DNA of 64,000 nucleotides from Pseudomonas sp. 8Z (GCF_902506535.1 NZ_LR733826.1:279079-343078); one strand, 5' to 3'; positions 35,691 to 45,923 are shown, counted from the first letter of the stretch. The notes: generated from the letters alone by a model not told the origin. A program made the numbers and translations.

Positions 35691-36905
35691 ATGACATCCT
35701 GGATCAGCGTTCTGCGCCCGGCGCCACGTGAAAACAAGCCCTATCATTCCTGCCGCCAGCAGTTTGCTGCCGCGCACCGTGGCTACCGTCGGCGTGGCGC
35801 CAACGACTGGCTGCTGCTGGCAACCATGCTCATGTGCCTGCTACTCAGCCTGCCGACCCAAGCTGAACGTCTGAAGGATCTGGCGTCCATTCAGGGCGTG
35901 CGCGCCAACCAGTTGATTGGCTACGGCCTGGTAGTTGGTCTCAATGGTTCGGGCGACCAGACCACCCAGACGCCGTTTACCGTGCAGACCTTCAACAACA
36001 TGCTGGCGCAGTTCGGTATCAAGGTGCCGGCTGGCGGTAACGTGCAGTTGAAGAACGTCGCAGCGGTCTCGGTGCATGCCGAGTTGCCGGCGTTCGCCAA
36101 ACCTGGTCAGGCCATCGATATCACCATCTCCTCGATCGGTAACGCCAAGAGCCTACGCGGCGGCAGCCTGCTGATGACGCCGCTCAAGGGCATCGACGGC
36201 AACGTCTACGCCATCGCTCAGGGCAATCTGGTGGTGGGCGGTTTCGATGCCAGTGGTGCCGATGGCTCGCGCATCACCGTCAACGTGCCCTCGGCGGGCC
36301 GTATTCCCGGCGGTGCAACGGTCGAGCGTCCGGTGCCCAGTGGTTTCGATCAGGGCAACACCCTGACGCTCAACCTTAATCGCCCGGATTTCACCACCGC
36401 GAAAAACATTGTCGATCAGATCAACGATCTGCTTGGCCCTGGTGTTGCTCAGGCTATCGACGGTGGCTCGATCCGCGTCAGCGCGCCGCTCGACCCGAAT
36501 CAGCGTGTCGATTACTTGTCGATTCTGGAGAACCTCGACGTGCAAGCCGGGCAGGCGGTGGCCAAGGTCATCATCAACTCGCGTACCGGCACCATCGTCA
36601 TCGGCCAGAACGTCAAGGTGCAGCCGGCGGCTGTTACCCATGGCAGCCTGACCGTGACCATCACCGAAGACCCGATTGTCAGCCAGCCGGACGCGCTCTC
36701 GGGCGGCCAGACCGCCGTGGTGCCGCGTTCGCGCGTTGGTGCGGACGAAGAAAAGAAACCGATGTTCAAGTTCGGCCCCGGTACCAACCTCGATGAAATC
36801 GTACGTGCGGTGAATCAGGTAGGTGCTTCGCCTTCAGACCTTATGGCCATCCTGGAGGCGCTCAAACAAGCCGGCGCCTTGCAGGCCGACCTGATCGTGA
36901 TTTGA
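35691..36905 (+). CDS. flgI: Flagellar P-ring protein FlgI with extended N-terminus
   Basis: 404 residues from ATG 35691 (AGGGG upstream), about 35 more than usual FlgI (about 365-370). The core from residue 59 ([33 protein letters not shown], cited as residues 59-91) to the end is standard. The hydrophobic signal segment [19 protein letters not shown] (about residues 39-57) is preceded by some 38 hydrophilic residues, including YRRRGAND. The only other in-frame ATG, at 35827, would leave a very short signal. It forms the periplasmic ring with help of FlgA. Confidence 0.92.
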   Translation: MTSWISVLRPAPRENKPYHSCRQQFAAAHRGYRRRGANDWLLLATMLMCLLLSLPTQAERLKDLASIQGVRANQLIGYGLVVGLNGSGDQTTQTPFTVQTFNNMLAQFGIKVPAGGNVQLKNVAAVSVHAELPAFAKPGQAIDITISSIGNAKSLRGGSLLMTPLKGIDGNVYAIAQGNLVVGGFDASGADGSRITVNVPSAGRIPGGATVERPVPSGFDQGNTLTLNLNRPDFTTAKNIVDQINDLLGPGVAQAIDGGSIRVSAPLDPNQRVDYLSILENLDVQAGQAVAKVIINSRTGTIVIGQNVKVQPAAVTHGSLTVTITEDPIVSQPDALSGGQTAVVPRSRVGADEEKKPMFKFGPGTNLDEIVRAVNQVGASPSDLMAILEALKQAGALQADLIVI

Positions 36906-36915
36906 GGAGCTGACC

Positions 36916-38100
36916 ATGGACTCTCGCCTCAATGCCGGCTTGTCCGGCACCAAGACGCCGATCGACAGTGGCGCGTTCAACGACCTCAACCGACTCAGCC
37001 AATTCAAGGTCGGTGGCGACAGCGAGCAGAACATCCGCAAGGTGGCCAAGGAGTTCGAGTCGCTGTTCGTCAACGAGATGCTCAAGGCCATGCGCTCGGC
37101 CAACGCCGTGTTCAGCGAAGGCAACTTCATGAACAGCAACGAGAGCAAGACCTATCAGGATATGTATGACCAGCAGTTGGCTGTGACGCTCTCCAATGAA
37201 GGGCGCGGTATCGGCCTGGCCGATGTCATGGCGCGGCAGATGTCCAAGACCAAGCACCCTTCGAGTCGGCCTAATCCCTTTGCCCAAGTTGAGCAGCCGG
37301 GCAATGTTCAGGCGTCGGGCAAGAGCATCGGCAAAGACGTTTCCACGTTCCGCGAGAACGATGATGTAGCCGCGCTCAATCGTCGGCGCCTGGCGCTACC
37401 GGGCAAACTCACCGACCGTCTGCTCGCAGGCATCGTGCCGACGGGCGAGGCTGACGACGGCAAGAGCCTGGCCGGTAATGATTGGATTGCCCCACAGGCT
37501 GCGAGCAAGGGCGCCGACAAGGCGCTGAGCCTGACCCGCAGCGATGCCATCACCGGGCGCCGGATCGCCCAGCCGCCCCTGGCGCCTGCCAAGGCGGCCT
37601 TCGATTCGCCCGCAGAATTTGTCGCCACCATGCTGCCGATGGCTGAGGCCGCGGCTGAAAAGATCGGTGTCGACCCGCGCTATCTGGTGGCGCAGGCGGC
37701 GCTGGAAACCGGTTGGGGCAAGTCGATCATCCGTACGAGTGATGGCGACAGCAGCCATAACCTGTTCGGCATCAAGTCCCAGGGCGGCTGGGAGGGCGAT
37801 TCGGCACGGGTGCTGACCACCGAGTACAAAGGCGGCAAGGCCGTCAAGGAAGCGGCCAACTTCCGCAGTTATGAGTCCTATGCCCATAGCTTCGATGACT
37901 ACGTCAGCTTCCTGCAGAACAACGGGCGCTACGAAAAGGCGCTGAACGCCACCGACAACCCGGAGCGCTTCGTCAAGGAGTTGCAACAGGCCGGCTATGC
38001 CACGGATCCGCAGTATGCGCGCAAGATTTCGCAAATCGCTCGCAAGATGCAGACCTATCAAGCCATTGCCGCCGCCGACGGCAGCACCACACGGATTTGA
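36916..38100 (+). CDS. flgJ: Peptidoglycan hydrolase and rod cap FlgJ
   Basis: 394 residues. The N-terminal rod-binding domain (about 25-115, with KEFESLFVNEMLKAMRSANA) is followed by a linker and a C-terminal glucosaminidase-type muramidase domain (about 230-390). The domain has catalytic E264 in AQAALETGWGKS and the YDSFDDYV-like SYESYAHSFDDYVSFLQNN. It caps the rod and opens the peptidoglycan layer. Dual-domain FlgJ is normal in gamma-proteobacteria. Confidence 0.94.
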   Translation: MDSRLNAGLSGTKTPIDSGAFNDLNRLSQFKVGGDSEQNIRKVAKEFESLFVNEMLKAMRSANAVFSEGNFMNSNESKTYQDMYDQQLAVTLSNEGRGIGLADVMARQMSKTKHPSSRPNPFAQVEQPGNVQASGKSIGKDVSTFRENDDVAALNRRRLALPGKLTDRLLAGIVPTGEADDGKSLAGNDWIAPQAASKGADKALSLTRSDAITGRRIAQPPLAPAKAAFDSPAEFVATMLPMAEAAAEKIGVDPRYLVAQAALETGWGKSIIRTSDGDSSHNLFGIKSQGGWEGDSARVLTTEYKGGKAVKEAANFRSYESYAHSFDDYVSFLQNNGRYEKALNATDNPERFVKELQQAGYATDPQYARKISQIARKMQTYQAIAAADGSTTRI

Positions 38101-38109
38101 GATTGAATC

Positions 38110-40155
38110 ATGGCTGACCTATTGAACATTGGCCTGTCCGGTCTCGCGGCGAATAAAACCTCGCTGTCCGTTACCGGTCACAACATCGTCAACGTCAATA
38201 CCCCCGGTTTTTCGCGCCAGGAGTCGGTGCAGACCACGCGCGCTCCGCAGTTCAGTGGGGTCGGCTACGTTGGTTCGGGCACTACGCTCAACGACGTGCG
38301 CCGTATCTACAACGACTTTCTGACCACCCAGGTGCGTAGCAGTACGGCGCTCAATAGCGATACCCAGGCTTACCTCAGTCAGATCAACCAGCTTGATTCG
38401 CTGCTTGCCGGGAGCACCACAGGTGTCAATCCGGGCTTGCAGAGGCTGTTCAGCTCCTTGCAGACCGCCGCCGAAGACCCTGCCAACATTCCGGCCCGGC
38501 AGCTTTCCTTGTCCGAGGCCGAGGGCTTGGCCAAGCGCTTCAACACGATTTACGACCGCCTGGCCGAGCAGAATACCTTTATCAACAAGCAGCTTTCGGC
38601 TGTGACCGATCAGGTCAATCAGTTGGCGACATCCATCGCCGGCTATAACGATGCCATCGCCATCGCTTCGGCCAACGGCAGCATGCCCAATGACTTGCTC
38701 GATGCGCGTGAAGAGGCGGTGCGCAAACTGTCGGAGTTCATCGGCGTCAGCGTGGTGCCGCAGGATGACAACAGCTACAACCTGTTCATCGGTTCCGGGC
38801 AGCCGCTGGTAGTGGGCAGCAGGGCGGCGCAACTGGCCGTTACGCCGGGGCAGTCTGACCCGCTGCGCAGTGAAATCCAGTTCATCAGTGGTAACTCGCA
38901 GCAGAACGTCACCTCGCTGGTTACCGGTGGCGAGATGGGCGGTTTGCTGCGCTATCGCCAGGACGTTCTCGATACGGCGATGAACTCGGTTGGGCGCTTG
39001 GCCTTGTCGGTTTCTGATCAGGTCAACCGGCAGCTTGGCCAGGGGCTCGATCTCAACGGTGAGTTCGGCAACGAGTTGTTTCGCCCGATCAATGATCCGC
39101 TGCTGCTTGCTCAGCGCAGCCTGGCGCGAGTCGGTAACAGCGACCCGTCGGCCAACCTGAGCGTCAGCATCACCGATACCACGCAACTGTCCACCAGCGA
39201 CTACGAAGTGCAGTTCACCAGTGCCACCGAGTACGTGGTGCGGCGTAGTTCTGACGGTACGTTGTTCCCGGCCAGCCCGGCGACATTTGATGTCACCACC
39301 GTGCCGGCTCCCGAGGTGGATGGCTTCTCCATCGGCGTGGCCAGCGGCACCTTTGCCGCTGGTGACCGTTTTCTGGTGATGCCGACGCGCAACGCTGGGC
39401 GTGATGTGCGCGCGGATATGAAAAACCCAGAGGAGCTGGCATTCGCCGCGCCGCTCAAGGCCGAAACCAGTCCGGCCAATATCGGCACCGGCAAGATCAC
39501 CCAGCCGACGCTGGCCACTGAGATTGATATTTACGACACGACCGCGCAAACCAACCTGGAAACCAGTCTGCGCAACGCGCCGCCACTGCGCATCGTGATG
39601 GGCGCTGCCGGTGGTGCCACGCAAAGCTACGATGTGCTCGACATCAATGGCAACGTGCTCGACAGCGGCAGCATCGTGCCGGGGCAGGACAACGCCCTGA
39701 CCATCACCGTGCCAGCCAATCCGCCAAACGTGCCGTCGACCTTCGACTATCAGGTGACGCTCAGCGGTCGGCCTTCGGAGGGCGATAACTTTTCAGTGTC
39801 GTTCAACACCAATGGTGTTTCCGATAACCGCAACGCGTTAAAGCTGGTTGATCTGCAGAAACAGTCGGTAATCGGTATCAACCCGGCTGCGCCAACCACT
39901 ACCGGTTCCAGTTTTTCCGATGCCTATGGTGATTTGGTCGAGCGGGTCGGCACGCTGACCAGTCAGGCCCGTGTCGACGGTGAGGCGACCAGCGCGATTC
40001 TCAAGCAGGCCACTGACAACCGCGATTCGGTATCCGGGGTTAACCTCGATGAAGAGGCAGCCAAACTGATCCAGTTCGAGCAGTACTACCAGGCGTCCGC
40101 ACAGATCATTCAAGTGGCGCGTAATCTGTTCGATACCCTGATCAATACATTCTGA
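38110..40155 (+). CDS. flgK: Hook-filament junction protein FlgK (HAP1)
   Basis: 681 residues. N-terminal LLNIGLSGLAANKTSLSVTGHNIVNVNTPGFSRQE and C-terminal SGVNLDEEAAKLIQFEQYYQASAQIIQVARNLFDTLINTF are the conserved D0/D1 coiled-coil segments, cited here as residues 4-38 and about 640-681. The middle (about 330-560) is the variable surface domain. First junction protein between hook and filament, chaperoned by FlgN. The ribosome site is weak (TTGAGATTG). Confidence 0.94.
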   Translation: MADLLNIGLSGLAANKTSLSVTGHNIVNVNTPGFSRQESVQTTRAPQFSGVGYVGSGTTLNDVRRIYNDFLTTQVRSSTALNSDTQAYLSQINQLDSLLAGSTTGVNPGLQRLFSSLQTAAEDPANIPARQLSLSEAEGLAKRFNTIYDRLAEQNTFINKQLSAVTDQVNQLATSIAGYNDAIAIASANGSMPNDLLDAREEAVRKLSEFIGVSVVPQDDNSYNLFIGSGQPLVVGSRAAQLAVTPGQSDPLRSEIQFISGNSQQNVTSLVTGGEMGGLLRYRQDVLDTAMNSVGRLALSVSDQVNRQLGQGLDLNGEFGNELFRPINDPLLLAQRSLARVGNSDPSANLSVSITDTTQLSTSDYEVQFTSATEYVVRRSSDGTLFPASPATFDVTTVPAPEVDGFSIGVASGTFAAGDRFLVMPTRNAGRDVRADMKNPEELAFAAPLKAETSPANIGTGKITQPTLATEIDIYDTTAQTNLETSLRNAPPLRIVMGAAGGATQSYDVLDINGNVLDSGSIVPGQDNALTITVPANPPNVPSTFDYQVTLSGRPSEGDNFSVSFNTNGVSDNRNALKLVDLQKQSVIGINPAAPTTTGSSFSDAYGDLVERVGTLTSQARVDGEATSAILKQATDNRDSVSGVNLDEEAAKLIQFEQYYQASAQIIQVARNLFDTLINTF

Positions 40156-40222
40156 TAGTCATTCTTCCGGCAACGGAGAATGCAGCCTGTGTACCTAGCA
40201 GGCACTGCAAGAGGCAAGCCCC

Positions 40223-41902
40223 ATGGTCACGCGCATTTCGTCCATTCAGGCATTCAACAACGGTGTCACCGGGCTGGGACGCAACTACTCCGATCTGATT
40301 CGTACCCAGGAGCAGATCAGTAGCGGCAACCGTATCCTGACTCCGGCCGATGATCCGGTGGCTTCGGTGCGTCTGTTGCAACTGGAGCAGCAGCAGTCGG
40401 TGCTCTCTCAGTACAACGACAACCTGACCGCCGCGAAGAACAGCCTGTCCCAGGAAGAAACCACGCTTAATTCGGTCAATACCGTATTGGATCGGGTGCG
40501 TGAACTGGCCGTGCAGGCCGGTGGTGGAGCGCTGTCGGCTGCCGACCGTAGCTCTATCGCCAAGGAGCTGGCCGAGCGTGAGAATGAGTTGCTCAACCTG
40601 ATGAACAGCCGTAATGCCCGTGGTGAGTACCTGTTCTCCGGTAACCTGGGCAAAACGGCGCCATTCGTGCGTAACCCGGACGGCACCTACTCCTACTTCG
40701 GTGACGAAGGGCAGCGCAGCCTGCAGGTCGCCAGTTCCACCAATGTGGCGATCAATGACAATGGCAAGCGCCTGTTCGAGGACGTTACCAATGCTGATCG
40801 CGTCGCCAATACCGATGGCGTGAGCAACCCGGCGCTGCCGTCGCCGCCCTTGCCCGCCACAACCATTCCCGGCGTGCCTGCGGACGAGCAGCGAGTATTC
40901 ATCTCCCCCGGACTGGTGCAGGATGATCGTGCCTTCAACTCTGATTTCCGTAATGGCGAGCCTTATTCCCTGGCCTTCGTCAGTGGCACCGAATTTCGTA
41001 TCTACGATGCGAGCGGGGCTGATGTGACCTCGGAGGTTCCCGGTGGCGGCAAGATCGACCCGCTGGCCAGCAGTGGCAATACCATCAATTTTCGCGGCAT
41101 GCGCTTTCAGCTCGACGTAGCCCTCAAGGACGGTGACAACGAACTTGATCTGGATAATCTGCTGGCCGATACCGCCACACCCGGTACGCCCGGCATCGGT
41201 ACGCATAGTTTCACGCTGCAGTCCGCGCCGACCGAATTTGCCATAACGCGCTCCTCCACCAACGCTTCGGCGGCTGTCGTGGCCGGCGGCACGATCTCCA
41301 ACCAGGCCACCTTCGATGGTCAGTTTCCCACTTCAGGTGTGGTGTTGCGCTTTACCGACGACACCAATTACGAGGTTTACGCCCAGCCTGTGGGCCCCAA
41401 CAGCCCGGTACTGACCACCGGAACGGCGGCTGGTCCGTATCCGTCGACGTTCAACGTCTATGGCGTGGACTTCATCTTGTCGGGCCCGGCCAGCGCTGCC
41501 GGCGGTGATGAGTTTGGTGTGCAGCCACAGTTTCAGGAGCAGCGCAGCATCCTCAATACCATCTCGCGCCTGCGCCAATCGCTGGAGTCATCGCCGACGT
41601 CACCGGCTGGCAACCTGGCCGTGCGCAATGAAGTGGCTATCGCTCTGACGAACCTCGATAACGGCTTGGCCAACGTCGATGAAGTGCACACCGAAATCGG
41701 CGCGCGCCTGGGCTTGATCGAGACAACCACCACCGACAACGAGGACGTGACCTTGGTGAACAAGTCCGTGCAGGCTGAGTTGCGCGAACTCGATTATGCC
41801 GAGGCGTTATCGCGTCTGTCGTTCCAGACGATCATTCTTGAAGCGGCGCAGCAAAGCTACGTGAAGATATCCGGGCTGAATCTTTTCAATCAGTTGCGTT
41901 AG
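40223..41902 (+). CDS. flgL: Hook-filament junction protein FlgL (HAP3)
   Basis: 559 residues. The flagellin-like N-terminus MVTRISSIQAFNNGVTGLGRNYSDLIRTQEQISSGNRI (residues 1-38) and C-terminal NEDVTLVNKSVQAELRELDYAEALSRLSFQTIILEAAQQSY match FlgL. A large central insertion (about 180-460) makes it longer than the roughly 300-440 residues of many FlgL. The central part contains Thr/Ser-rich repeats of a variable surface domain. It is the last gene of the flagellar operon; the glycan island starts 185 bases downstream. Confidence 0.93.
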   Translation: MVTRISSIQAFNNGVTGLGRNYSDLIRTQEQISSGNRILTPADDPVASVRLLQLEQQQSVLSQYNDNLTAAKNSLSQEETTLNSVNTVLDRVRELAVQAGGGALSAADRSSIAKELAERENELLNLMNSRNARGEYLFSGNLGKTAPFVRNPDGTYSYFGDEGQRSLQVASSTNVAINDNGKRLFEDVTNADRVANTDGVSNPALPSPPLPATTIPGVPADEQRVFISPGLVQDDRAFNSDFRNGEPYSLAFVSGTEFRIYDASGADVTSEVPGGGKIDPLASSGNTINFRGMRFQLDVALKDGDNELDLDNLLADTATPGTPGIGTHSFTLQSAPTEFAITRSSTNASAAVVAGGTISNQATFDGQFPTSGVVLRFTDDTNYEVYAQPVGPNSPVLTTGTAAGPYPSTFNVYGVDFILSGPASAAGGDEFGVQPQFQEQRSILNTISRLRQSLESSPTSPAGNLAVRNEVAIALTNLDNGLANVDEVHTEIGARLGLIETTTTDNEDVTLVNKSVQAELRELDYAEALSRLSFQTIILEAAQQSYVKISGLNLFNQLR

Positions 41903-42049
41903 CTTCCAGCCTAGCGGCGTGGCGCTCAGGGCTGTTACGCTCGCGCCCGGCGTTCATCGCGCGACTTCGCCGCGTCGTATATTCGCCAGCCTTATCCTAT
42001 AGTGCGGCATGTATTTTGCTCATGCAGTGATACGAGTAGGGTAAGGTCA

Positions 42050-42091
42050 ATGAATTGTCGGTCAGTACGGACGACCTGGGCGAATCTATGA
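42050..42091 (+). other. Short upstream frame overlapping the rfbF start
   Basis: A 13-codon frame (MNCRSVRTTWANL) behind AAGG ends in a TGA that overlaps the rfbF ATG as ATGA. It could couple translation into rfbF. Alternatively, a TTG at 42055 in the rfbF frame, better spaced from the same AAGG, would add 11 residues to RfbF. Confidence 0.3.
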
Positions 42092-42858
42092 AAACAGTCA
42101 TTCTGGCCGGCGGATTGGGCACGCGTATCAGCGAAGAATCCCACCTGCGGCCCAAGCCGATGATCGAGATAGGCGGTAAGCCGATCATCTGGCACATCAT
42201 GAAGATTTACTCCCATTTCGGTATCAACGACTTCGTCATTTGCCTGGGCTACAAGGGCTATGTGATCAAGGAGTATTTCGCCAACTATTTCCTGCATATG
42301 TCGGACGTGACCTTCGATATGGCGGAAAACCAGATGCACATTCACAACCGCCATGCCGAGCCCTGGCGTGTGACCCTGGTTGATACCGGTGAAAGCACCG
42401 CCACGGGCGGTCGCCTCAAGCGCGTACGCGATTACCTGGGCGACGAAACCTTCTGCCTGACCTACGGCGATGGCGTCGCTGACATCGACATTGCGCAACT
42501 GATCGATTTCCACCGCAGCCACGGCAAACTGGCCACGGTAACGGCCGTGCAGCCGCCAGGTCGCTACGGCGCATTGGATATCCAGGGCCAGCAGGTGCTG
42601 GGCTTTCAGGAAAAGCCCCAGGGTGATGGCGGCTGGATCAATGGCGGCTTCTTCGTGCTCGAACCAGGCGTTCTCGATTACATCGATGGTGACAGCACCA
42701 CCTGGGAATTCGAGCCGATGCGCCAGTTGTCCGAGCACGGGCAGTTGATGAGTCATCTGCATCGTGGCTTCTGGCAACCGATGGACACCCTGCGTGACCG
42801 CGTGCTGCTCGAAGAACGCTGGAAAAGCGGCCAGGCACAGTGGCGCCTATGGCCGTGA
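42088..42858 (+). CDS. rfbF: Glucose-1-phosphate cytidylyltransferase
   Basis: 256 residues of the NTP-transferase family. It makes CDP-glucose from glucose-1-phosphate and CTP. The nucleotide loop is ILAGGLGTRISEESHLRPKPM (residues 5-25, cited in part), with EIGGKPIIWHIMKIY and the acidic TYGDGVADID metal site following. Length and start (MKTVILAGG) are those of RfbF/DdhA. It is the first gene of the island; the next start codon overlaps its end by 10 bases. It supplies the CDP-sugar for RfbG and RfbH. Confidence 0.94.
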   Translation: MKTVILAGGLGTRISEESHLRPKPMIEIGGKPIIWHIMKIYSHFGINDFVICLGYKGYVIKEYFANYFLHMSDVTFDMAENQMHIHNRHAEPWRVTLVDTGESTATGGRLKRVRDYLGDETFCLTYGDGVADIDIAQLIDFHRSHGKLATVTAVQPPGRYGALDIQGQQVLGFQEKPQGDGGWINGGFFVLEPGVLDYIDGDSTTWEFEPMRQLSEHGQLMSHLHRGFWQPMDTLRDRVLLEERWKSGQAQWRLWP

Positions 42859-43916
42859 ATGCGGCGTTCTGGGCGGGGCGCCGAGTCCTGTTGACCGGGC
42901 ATACCGGCTTCAAGGGGGGCTGGCTGGCGCTGTGGCTCAAGGAGCTGGGCGCCGAGGTCTGCGGTTACGCCTTGCCGACGCCCGCCGAGCCATCGCTCTG
43001 GCAGGCAGCGCATCTGGAGCAGCATGTGCCCGGCACGCTGGCCGATATCCGTGATGCTCAGCGCGTTGTCGAGGTCGTTGCGGCTTTTCGCCCGCAAATC
43101 GTCCTGCACCTGGCGGCTCAACCTTTGGTGCGTGAATCCTACCGCGCGCCAGCCGAAACCTACGCCACCAACGTCATGGGCACGCTCAATCTGCTGGAGG
43201 CGGTGCGAAGCTGCGACAGCGTGCGCGCGGTGCTGGTGGTGACCAGCGACAAGTGCTACGAGAATCGCGAATGGCTCTGGCCGTACCGCGAACGTGACAA
43301 CCTTGGCGGGCACGACCCCTATAGCAGCAGCAAGGCCTGCGTGGAGTTGCTGTGCGCGTCCTGGCGTGAGTCGTTCCTGCGTGAGTCCGGTATCGCCCTG
43401 GCCACGGCGCGGGCCGGCAACGTGATCGGTGGCGGCGACTGGTCGGCCGATCGCCTGCTGCCCGACATTCTGCGTGCCTGGCAGGCCGGGCAGTCACTGA
43501 CGCTGCGTTACCCGCAAGCCGTGCGCCCCTGGCAGCACGTACTCGAACCGTTGCATGGCTATCTGTGCCTGGCGCAGGCGTTGGTCGAGCAGGGTGAGAC
43601 CGTGGCGGAGGCGTGGAACTTCGGCCCCGACAACGAGGGGTTGGTCAGTGTCGGCGAACTGGTTGAGCGCCTGGCTCAGCGCTGGCCAGGTCAGGCGCTC
43701 TGGACGGTCGAGGCGAGTGGGCAACCGCACGAAGCCGGCCTGCTTGCGCTGGACTCCAGCCAGGCGCGTGCTCGTCTGAACTGGCGACCGCGCTGGAACT
43801 TGCAGCAGGCCATCGAACGAACCCTCGACTGGCACCAGGCCTGGCAGGCTGGCGAGGACATGCAGACATTCAGCCGCGCGCAAATCGCGGCCTATCAAGG
43901 CGAAACCCATGAGTGA
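42849..43916 (+). CDS. rfbG: CDP-glucose 4,6-dehydratase
   Basis: 355 residues, extended short-chain dehydrogenase family. NAD-binding GHTGFKGGWLALWL is near residue 17. Catalytic VVTSDKCYENRE gives Thr-Asp-Lys, and YSSSK (YxxxK) is present, followed by RAGNVIGGGDWSADRLLPD. It converts CDP-glucose to CDP-4-keto-6-deoxyglucose. ATG at 42849 overlaps rfbF; the stop overlaps rfbH, so the three genes are translationally linked. Confidence 0.94.
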   Translation: MAVNAAFWAGRRVLLTGHTGFKGGWLALWLKELGAEVCGYALPTPAEPSLWQAAHLEQHVPGTLADIRDAQRVVEVVAAFRPQIVLHLAAQPLVRESYRAPAETYATNVMGTLNLLEAVRSCDSVRAVLVVTSDKCYENREWLWPYRERDNLGGHDPYSSSKACVELLCASWRESFLRESGIALATARAGNVIGGGDWSADRLLPDILRAWQAGQSLTLRYPQAVRPWQHVLEPLHGYLCLAQALVEQGETVAEAWNFGPDNEGLVSVGELVERLAQRWPGQALWTVEASGQPHEAGLLALDSSQARARLNWRPRWNLQQAIERTLDWHQAWQAGEDMQTFSRAQIAAYQGETHE

Positions 43917-45231
43917 ACAGACGGCGCAAGCGCTGCGTCAGCAGATAGCCGAGCTGGTGGAGCGCTATGCCGAGCTGCAATTGGCACCGACCGCCTTCGA
44001 GGCTGGCCGCGATGCCGTGCCGCCGTCCGGCAAGGTAATCGGTGCTGGCGAGCTGAAAAACATGACCGAGGCCGTGCTCGACGGCTGGCTGACCACCGGG
44101 CGCTTCAACGAGGCTTTCGAGAAGCGCCTGGCCCGCTATCTCGGGCGCCGCTGCGTACTGACCACCAATTCCGGCTCCTCGGCCAATTTGCTGGCGTTCT
44201 CCGCCTTGACCTCGCCGCGTCTGGGCGAGCGGGCGATTCGCAAGGGCGATGAAGTGATTGGCGTGGCGGCCGGCTTTCCCACCACGGTCAACCCGATTCT
44301 GCAGTTCGGCGCGGTGCCGGTGTTCGTCGATATCGAACTGGGCACCTACAACATCGATCCGGCGTTGATCGAAGCCGCCATCGGCCCGCGTACCAAGGCG
44401 ATCATGCTCGCCCACACGCTGGGCAATCCGTTCAACCTCAAGGTCATCCGCGAGCTGTGTGACCGCTACGGCCTGTGGCTGATCGAAGATTGCTGCGATG
44501 CTCTTGGCTCGACCTATGAAGGCCGCCAAGTGGGCAGTTTCGGTGATATCGGCACGCTGAGTTTTTACCCGGCGCACCACATCACCATGGGCGAGGGCGG
44601 GGCTGTGTTCACCGACTCGCCACTGCTCAAACGCATCGTCGAGTCGTTCCGCGACTGGGGCCGCGATTGCTATTGCGCACCGGGCGAGGACAACACCTGC
44701 GGCAAGCGCTTCTGCTGGCAATTGGGCGATCTGCCAGAAGGCTACGACCACAAGTACACCTACTCGCACCTGGGCTACAACCTGAAGATCACCGACATGC
44801 AGGCCGCCTGTGCGCTGGCGCAGATGGATCGCCTGGATGACTTCATCGCTGCGCGCAAGCGCAATTTTGCCTGGCTCAGCGAGCGCCTGGCCGACTGCGC
44901 TGAGCAACTGATCCTGCCGCAAGCGACGCCTGGCAGCGATCCGTCGTGGTTCGGCTTCCCGCTGACCCTGCGCGATGGTTGCGGCATCGAGCGGGTCGAG
45001 CTGTTGCGCTACCTGGACGAACAACGTGTGGGCACGCGCCTGCTGTTCGCCGGCAACCTGACGCGCCAGCCTTACATGCAGGGGCAGGCGTACCGCGTGA
45101 GTGGTGAGCTGACGATGACCGACAAGGTGATGCGCGACACCTTCTGGATCGGCCTCTGGCCGGGTCTTTCCGAGGATCACCTGGAGCACGCCGCGTGCAG
45201 CCTGGAAACCTATGTGCGGAGGCTGCGCTGA
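43909..45231 (+). CDS. rfbH: CDP-4-keto-6-deoxyglucose 3-dehydrase (E1)
   Basis: 440 residues, aminotransferase fold using PMP and a [2Fe-2S] cluster. The usual PLP lysine is replaced by histidine in FYPAHHITMGEGG (H223/H224), the hallmark of E1. The cluster cysteines fit the C-X57-C-X-C-X7-C motif exactly (C196, C254, C256, C264). It removes the C3 hydroxyl, giving CDP-3,6-dideoxy-4-ketohexose with the help of a flavin reductase (E3, DdhD). No E3 gene is in the window. The stop overlaps the next start. Confidence 0.94.
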   Translation: MSEQTAQALRQQIAELVERYAELQLAPTAFEAGRDAVPPSGKVIGAGELKNMTEAVLDGWLTTGRFNEAFEKRLARYLGRRCVLTTNSGSSANLLAFSALTSPRLGERAIRKGDEVIGVAAGFPTTVNPILQFGAVPVFVDIELGTYNIDPALIEAAIGPRTKAIMLAHTLGNPFNLKVIRELCDRYGLWLIEDCCDALGSTYEGRQVGSFGDIGTLSFYPAHHITMGEGGAVFTDSPLLKRIVESFRDWGRDCYCAPGEDNTCGKRFCWQLGDLPEGYDHKYTYSHLGYNLKITDMQAACALAQMDRLDDFIAARKRNFAWLSERLADCAEQLILPQATPGSDPSWFGFPLTLRDGCGIERVELLRYLDEQRVGTRLLFAGNLTRQPYMQGQAYRVSGELTMTDKVMRDTFWIGLWPGLSEDHLEHAACSLETYVRRLR

Positions 45232-45923
45232 TGCGCGCCTACGTGCTCTGCGGTGGTTTCGGCACGCGCCTGCGCAGCGTGACGGACACGCAGAAAGCGC
45301 TGGTGCCGGTGCATGGCGAGCCTTTTCTGGCGCGCGTGCTACGGCAATTGGCGCGAGCTGGCGTCAGCGAGGCCGTACTCTGCGCCCACTACCGCGCCGA
45401 GCAGGTGGCCGAACAACTGGCGGATCTGGCGCAGGACGCCGGGCTGCATCTGCTGCTGGTGGTCGAACCCAGCCCCATGGGCACGGGCGGTGCACTGCTC
45501 AATGCCTTGCGCGAGCAACCGCCGCAGGGACGCTATCTGGTGCTCAACGCCGATACCTTTGTCGATGCCGATGGCTACGCGCTGATGGCGCAAGGGCAGG
45601 GCAGCGCGCTGCTAGGTGTGCAGGTGGATGACCGCAGCCGTTACGGCAGTCTTGAGGTCGATGCCGGTGGCCAGTTGCGTGCGCTGCTGGAGAAGGGGCG
45701 CGAAGGCGCGGGGCTGATCAACGCGGGCGTCTACGCTTTCACCTGTGAAACCTTCGCGAGCGCCACCGTGCGTGCGTGCTCGATGGAGCAGGAGTTGCTG
45801 CCCGATTTGCTGGCCCATGAGGCCGTGCGCGTTATCGAGTACAGCGGGCGCTTCATCGACATCGGCACGCCGGAGTCGCTTGAGCGCTATGCCAATGATT
45901 TTCGGATGGAACCTCGATCATGA
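45231..45923 (+). CDS. Sugar-1-phosphate nucleotidyltransferase, HddC-like
   Basis: 230 residues, NTP-transferase family. The N-terminal loop VLCGGFGTRLRSVTDTQKAL and metal-binding VLNADTFVD are intact, and the end reads FIDIGTPESLERYANDF. Closest by pattern to D-glycero-D-manno-heptose 1-phosphate guanylyltransferase (HddC/GmhD). The following gene encodes a heptose-kinase-type GHMP kinase, which supports that reading. The sugar and nucleotide are not certain. The start overlaps the rfbH stop; the end overlaps the kinase gene by 4 bases. Confidence 0.85.
   Translation: MRAYVLCGGFGTRLRSVTDTQKALVPVHGEPFLARVLRQLARAGVSEAVLCAHYRAEQVAEQLADLAQDAGLHLLLVVEPSPMGTGGALLNALREQPPQGRYLVLNADTFVDADGYALMAQGQGSALLGVQVDDRSRYGSLEVDAGGQLRALLEKGREGAGLINAGVYAFTCETFASATVRACSMEQELLPDLLAHEAVRVIEYSGRFIDIGTPESLERYANDFRMEPRS

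Noticed and set aside
38119..39624. Antisense frame of 501 codons opposite flgK
   Set aside because: Shadow of flgK codon bias; low-complexity Arg/Gly/Val-rich translation.
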